Shown here: positions 60,908 through 64,000 of the stretch, in pieces
How the letters are laid out: every line of letters begins with the position of its first letter
Numbering within the stretch: position 1 is the stretch's first letter
Assembly: GCF_028369105.1 (NCBI RefSeq)
Contig: NZ_JAQNDO010000001.1
Span: 8,774,501 to 8,838,500 of the forward strand
Direction: 5' to 3'
Length of the DNA: 64,000 nucleotides
Source: Polyangium mundeleinium
GTDB taxonomy: Bacteria; Myxococcota_A; Polyangia; Polyangiales; Polyangiaceae
Notes under the pieces: generated by a model
Databases searched by the model: none
What the model was told of the DNA's origin: nothing
The model's input: the letters and a program-made list of their open reading frames with translations, nothing else
Translations under genes and position numbers: made by a program

Positions 60908-62136
60908 GGAAGGGAGCATGTGTCCTCGGATTCGCGCTGCTGCTGGCTGCGTCCGGCTGCGACAAACGCGGGGCGGGAGAGAACCACAAAGACGAGCCCG
61001 CGAAGGCGGCTCCCTCGGCGGCCGCCTCCGCGCACGGACATGGCGAAGGCGAGCACGGCGAGCATGGGGAGCACGAGGAGCTCCCGCGACGCGTCACCCT
61101 GTCGCCTTCGGTGATCACGGATGCGCGCATTCACACGGCGCCCGTCCGCATGGGGACGTTGGCCATCACGATCGCGCTGCCCGGCGCGATTGCCGCGGAT
61201 CCGGATCGCTCGGCGCGCATTTCCTCGCCTGCGGAGGGAAAACTCGAAGAGGTGCATTTCAAGGAGGGCGCGGCCGTCAAAAAAGGCGACGTCCTCGCGG
61301 TGGTGCGTGTCCCCGAGCTCGGCAAGGTGCGCGGGGCGCAAGCGGCGACGCTGGCCAAGGCCAAAGCGGCGCGCGAGAATGCGGCGCGGCTGAAGGCGCT
61401 TCTCGAACAGCGGCTCACCTCGGAGCAAGCTGTCCTCGACGCGGAAGCCGAGGCGCGCGCGCTCTCGATCGAAGCCGCGGCGCTTGGTGAGCAGCTCACG
61501 GCCATGGGCGCGGGCGCTTCGCGAGGCGCGCCCTTTTTGCTCACGCTTCGCGCGCCGATCGACGGCACGATCCTCGCGCGGGACGCCGTCGTCGGCCAGC
61601 CGGTGACCGCCGAGCACGTCCTCGGCAGCATCGCGGATCTGCGTGAAGTGTGGTTTCTCGGCCGGGTCTTCGAAAAAGACCTCGGGCGGCTGCGCGTCGG
61701 GGCCGGGGCCGAGGTGGAGCTCAATGCCTACCCGACCACACGTTTCGCGGGATCGCTCGAATACATCGGGCAACAAATCGATCCCGTCGCCCGCACCGTG
61801 ACGGCGCGAATCCACCTCCAGAACCGCGACGACATGCTGCGCATCGGGCTCTTCGGCACGGCCTACGTGGCGACCGGGGGCGACCAGGCCCGCGAGCCGC
61901 GCCTGCTCGTGCCGCGGTCGGCGATCACCGAAATCGGACAGAAGCCCGTGGTCTTCGTCAAACTCCCCGAGGAAGGGGCGTTCGAGATGCACGACGTCGT
62001 GCTCGGGGATTCGGCGCTCGGCACGGTCGAGGTGCTCTCGGGCCTCGGCGAGGGTGAGGAGGTCGTCGTCGAGGGGGTCTTCACGCTGAAGAGCGCGGTC
62101 CTCAAGGGCACGATCGACGAGGAGGGTCACCACTGA
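60904..62136 (+). CDS. RND membrane-fusion protein, CzcB-like
   Basis: 410 residues. Lipobox AASGC (Cys19), then a His-rich acidic stretch (HGHGEGEHGEHGEHEE, res 40-57) likely to bind the metal. Lipoyl/barrel-sandwich parts (SPAEGKLEEVHFKEGAAVKK; LRAPIDGTILARDAVVGQPV), coiled-coil hairpin between them, and the beta-barrel region to VLSGLGEGEEVVVEGVF. It links pump and outer channel. It overlaps czcA by one base (TGATG). Confidence 0.9.
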   Translation: MRKGACVLGFALLLAASGCDKRGAGENHKDEPAKAAPSAAASAHGHGEGEHGEHGEHEELPRRVTLSPSVITDARIHTAPVRMGTLAITIALPGAIAADPDRSARISSPAEGKLEEVHFKEGAAVKKGDVLAVVRVPELGKVRGAQAATLAKAKAARENAARLKALLEQRLTSEQAVLDAEAEARALSIEAAALGEQLTAMGAGASRGAPFLLTLRAPIDGTILARDAVVGQPVTAEHVLGSIADLREVWFLGRVFEKDLGRLRVGAGAEVELNAYPTTRFAGSLEYIGQQIDPVARTVTARIHLQNRDDMLRIGLFGTAYVATGGDQAREPRLLVPRSAITEIGQKPVVFVKLPEEGAFEMHDVVLGDSALGTVEVLSGLGEGEEVVVEGVFTLKSAVLKGTIDEEGHH

Positions 62137-64000
62137 TGGCCTTCCTCTCTGCGATCGTCGCGTGGTCGCTGCGGAATCGATTGGTCATCGTCGCGGCGAC
62201 CGTCCTGTTTGCGCTCTTCGGCATTCGCGCGGCGACGACCCTCCCGATCGACGCCGTCCCCGACGTCACCAACGTGCAGGTGCAGGTCATCACGACGGCG
62301 CCCGCGCTCTCGCCGGTCGAGGTCGAGCAATACGTGTCGGTCCCGGTCGAGCGGGCCATGGCCGGCATCCCGAACACGACCGAGATCCGTTCGATCTCCA
62401 AGTATGGGTTGTCCGTCGTGACGGTCGTCTTCCGCGACGGCACGGACATCTACTTCGCGCGGCAGCTCGTGAACGAGCGCATGCGCGAGGCGCAGGAGGC
62501 CGTCCCCGAGCAATACGGCATGCCCGAGATGGGGCCCATCAGCAGCGGCCTCGGCGAGATCTATCAATTCGCCGTTCGCAACGACAACCTCACGCTGATG
62601 CAGCTCGAGGAGGTGCTCGACTGGCAGATCGCTCCCGCGCTCCGCACCGTCCCCGGGATCGTCGAGGTGAACAGCTTCGGCGGCGAGGACAAACAGTATC
62701 AGATCGTCCTCGACCCGAAGCGGCTCCAGGCGGCCGGGATCTCGGTCGCGCAGGTGATCGATGCGCTCGAAAAGTCGAACGCCAACGCGGGCGGCGGGTA
62801 CATCGAGCACAACCGCGAGCAGTTCGTCATCGGCTCCGATGGGCTCGTGAAAGACCTCGACGACCTGCGGCGTGTCGTCATCGGCGCGACGTCGGACGGC
62901 GTGCCCGTCACGATGGACACGGTGGCCGACGTGCAATTCGGGCCACGCCTGCGCAGGGGCGCCGCGTCGAAGAACGGCGAGGGCGAGGTGGTCGTCGGCG
63001 TCGCGATGATGCTGATGGGCGAGAACTCCCGCACGGTCACGCAAGCCGTCAAGGAGCGGCTCGCCGCGATTCAGCCGTCGCTGCCCGAGGGCACGCGGAT
63101 CGAGCCGTTTTACGACCGCTCGGTGCTCGTGAATCGCACGATCAAGACCGTCGCGACGAACCTCATCGAGGGCGCGCTCCTCGTCATTGGCATCCTGTTT
63201 CTCCTGCTCGGCGATCTCCGCGCGGGCCTCGTCGTCGCCCTGGTCATCCCGCTGTCGATGCTCTTCGCGATCACGGTCATGAACGCGGCGGGGTTGTCCG
63301 GGAACCTGATGAGCCTCGGCGCCATCGATTTCGGGCTCATCGTGGATGGAGCCGTGATCATCGTCGAGAACGCCGTCCGGCGGCTCTCGCTCCGGCAACT
63401 GGAGATCGGGCGCGCGCTCACCGAAGGCGAGCGCGTGGAGACCGTGCGCGAGGCGACGCTCGAAGTGCGCTCGGCCAGCGTCTTCGGCGAGGCGATCATC
63501 GCCATCGTGTATCTGCCGATCCTGGCGCTCACGGGGATCGAGGGAAAGCTGTTCCACCCCATGGCGATCACCGTGCTGCTCGCCTTGCTCGGGGCATTCC
63601 TCCTCTCGCTCACGTTCGTCCCCGTCCTCGCGAGTTACTTGATTCGCCCTGGAAAGGGCGAACACGAGACGTGGCTCTTGCGGAAAGCGCACGCGCTTTA
63701 CATCCCGCTGCTCCGGCGTGCAATGCGGCGGCGGTGGGTCCCCTTGACGGCCGGCGTGCTCGCGCTCGCGGCGGCGGCCGTGGTGTTCACGCGGGTCGGC
63801 GCCGAGTTCGTGCCGCAGCTCGACGAGGGAGATCTCCTCGTCGAGGCGAGGCGGCTCCCCGGGATCGCGCTGAGCGAATCCGTCTCGACGGACCTTCGGT
63901 TGCAAAAAGCGATCAAAGAGGTCCCGGAGGTCGATTACGTCGTCAGCCGCACGGGGGCGCCGGAGCTCGCGACCGATCCGATGGGCGTCGAGCAATCCGA
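62136..64000 (+). CDS. heavy-metal RND efflux pump, CzcA/CusA-like (partial, runs off the window)
   Basis: At least 621 residues without a stop. Starts MAFLSAIVAWSLRNRLVIVA. The first periplasmic loop has TLPIDAVPDVTNVQVQV and VERAMAGIPNTTEIRSIS. The proton relay helix GAIDFGLIVDGAVIIVENAV has the Asp, Asp and Glu that define heavy-metal RND pumps. It expels Zn/Co/Cd or Cu/Ag from periplasm and cytoplasm; the metal cannot be fixed from this part. Third gene of the czcCBA-type operon. Confidence 0.93.
   Translation, partial: MAFLSAIVAWSLRNRLVIVAATVLFALFGIRAATTLPIDAVPDVTNVQVQVITTAPALSPVEVEQYVSVPVERAMAGIPNTTEIRSISKYGLSVVTVVFRDGTDIYFARQLVNERMREAQEAVPEQYGMPEMGPISSGLGEIYQFAVRNDNLTLMQLEEVLDWQIAPALRTVPGIVEVNSFGGEDKQYQIVLDPKRLQAAGISVAQVIDALEKSNANAGGGYIEHNREQFVIGSDGLVKDLDDLRRVVIGATSDGVPVTMDTVADVQFGPRLRRGAASKNGEGEVVVGVAMMLMGENSRTVTQAVKERLAAIQPSLPEGTRIEPFYDRSVLVNRTIKTVATNLIEGALLVIGILFLLLGDLRAGLVVALVIPLSMLFAITVMNAAGLSGNLMSLGAIDFGLIVDGAVIIVENAVRRLSLRQLEIGRALTEGERVETVREATLEVRSASVFGEAIIAIVYLPILALTGIEGKLFHPMAITVLLALLGAFLLSLTFVPVLASYLIRPGKGEHETWLLRKAHALYIPLLRRAMRRRWVPLTAGVLALAAAAVVFTRVGAEFVPQLDEGDLLVEARRLPGIALSESVSTDLRLQKAIKEVPEVDYVVSRTGAPELATDPMGVEQS

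Overview
The window looks like a chromosomal segment of a myxobacterium, most likely of the Polyangiaceae/Sorangiaceae (Myxococcota). The evidence is the very high G+C with GC3-driven long antisense frames, many large secreted lipoproteins with Gly/Ser-rich linkers after the lipobox, a MYXO-CTERM-like C-terminal tag, PEGA/TPR surface proteins, a Ser/Thr protein kinase of the myxobacterial type and an RsbR-like PAS-STAS protein. This is a reading of protein families and composition; no database search was run.

Layout. 1-16 kb is a decayed accessory region. Intact genes (SBBP beta-propeller lipoprotein, STAND-like regulator, a sigma factor/PEGA protein/Cys-rich lipoprotein operon) are mixed with gene relics: an acetyl-CoA synthetase tail, a frameshifted alpha/beta hydrolase, a broken GNAT gene beside a lipoprotein dioxygenase that looks imported, and a paralogous pair of tiny genes. 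Several dispersed repeats lie here. 16-23.6 kb carries an SDR, a GST, a DUF1428 protein, a divergent pair of large exported lipoproteins around a strong palindrome, a trypsin-like protease and a stand-alone protein resembling its N-terminal domain. 23.7-28 kb is a sugar module (GPH transporter divergent from a secreted (alpha/alpha)6-type glycosidase). 28-45 kb is mostly housekeeping and signalling: purU, gpmA, RsbR-like, uvrD/pcrA, a tandem ATP-grasp ligase, a membrane Ser/Thr kinase with a TPR/PEGA-like partner, a response regulator, a giant FG-GAP/Cys-rich surface protein, and aspS. 45-54.4 kb is an ion-homeostasis block: a Usp protein, a complete mrpABCDEFG cation/proton antiporter operon whose genes are joined by short overlaps, nhaA, and a Ca2+/cation antiporter. 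54.4-64 kb holds a ricin-type lectin, an alpha/beta hydrolase, an eight-copy 43-bp minisatellite, a CxxCH/TolB-type lipoprotein, and a heavy-metal RND efflux operon (small Cys/His protein, czcC-, czcB- and czcA-like) that runs off the right end.

Most notable signals: (1) a family of composite hairpin elements placed directly after stop codons (27.9, 28.1 and 44.3 kb), in which arm differences keep pairing, pointing to a function in RNA; (2) a two-block motif with identical spacing upstream of the sigma factor gene and of another small gene, which fits an autoregulated promoter; (3) an identical 33-bp hairpin repeat on both sides of the imported-looking segment at 11.9-13.0 kb; (4) the protease plus stand-alone propeptide-like pair.
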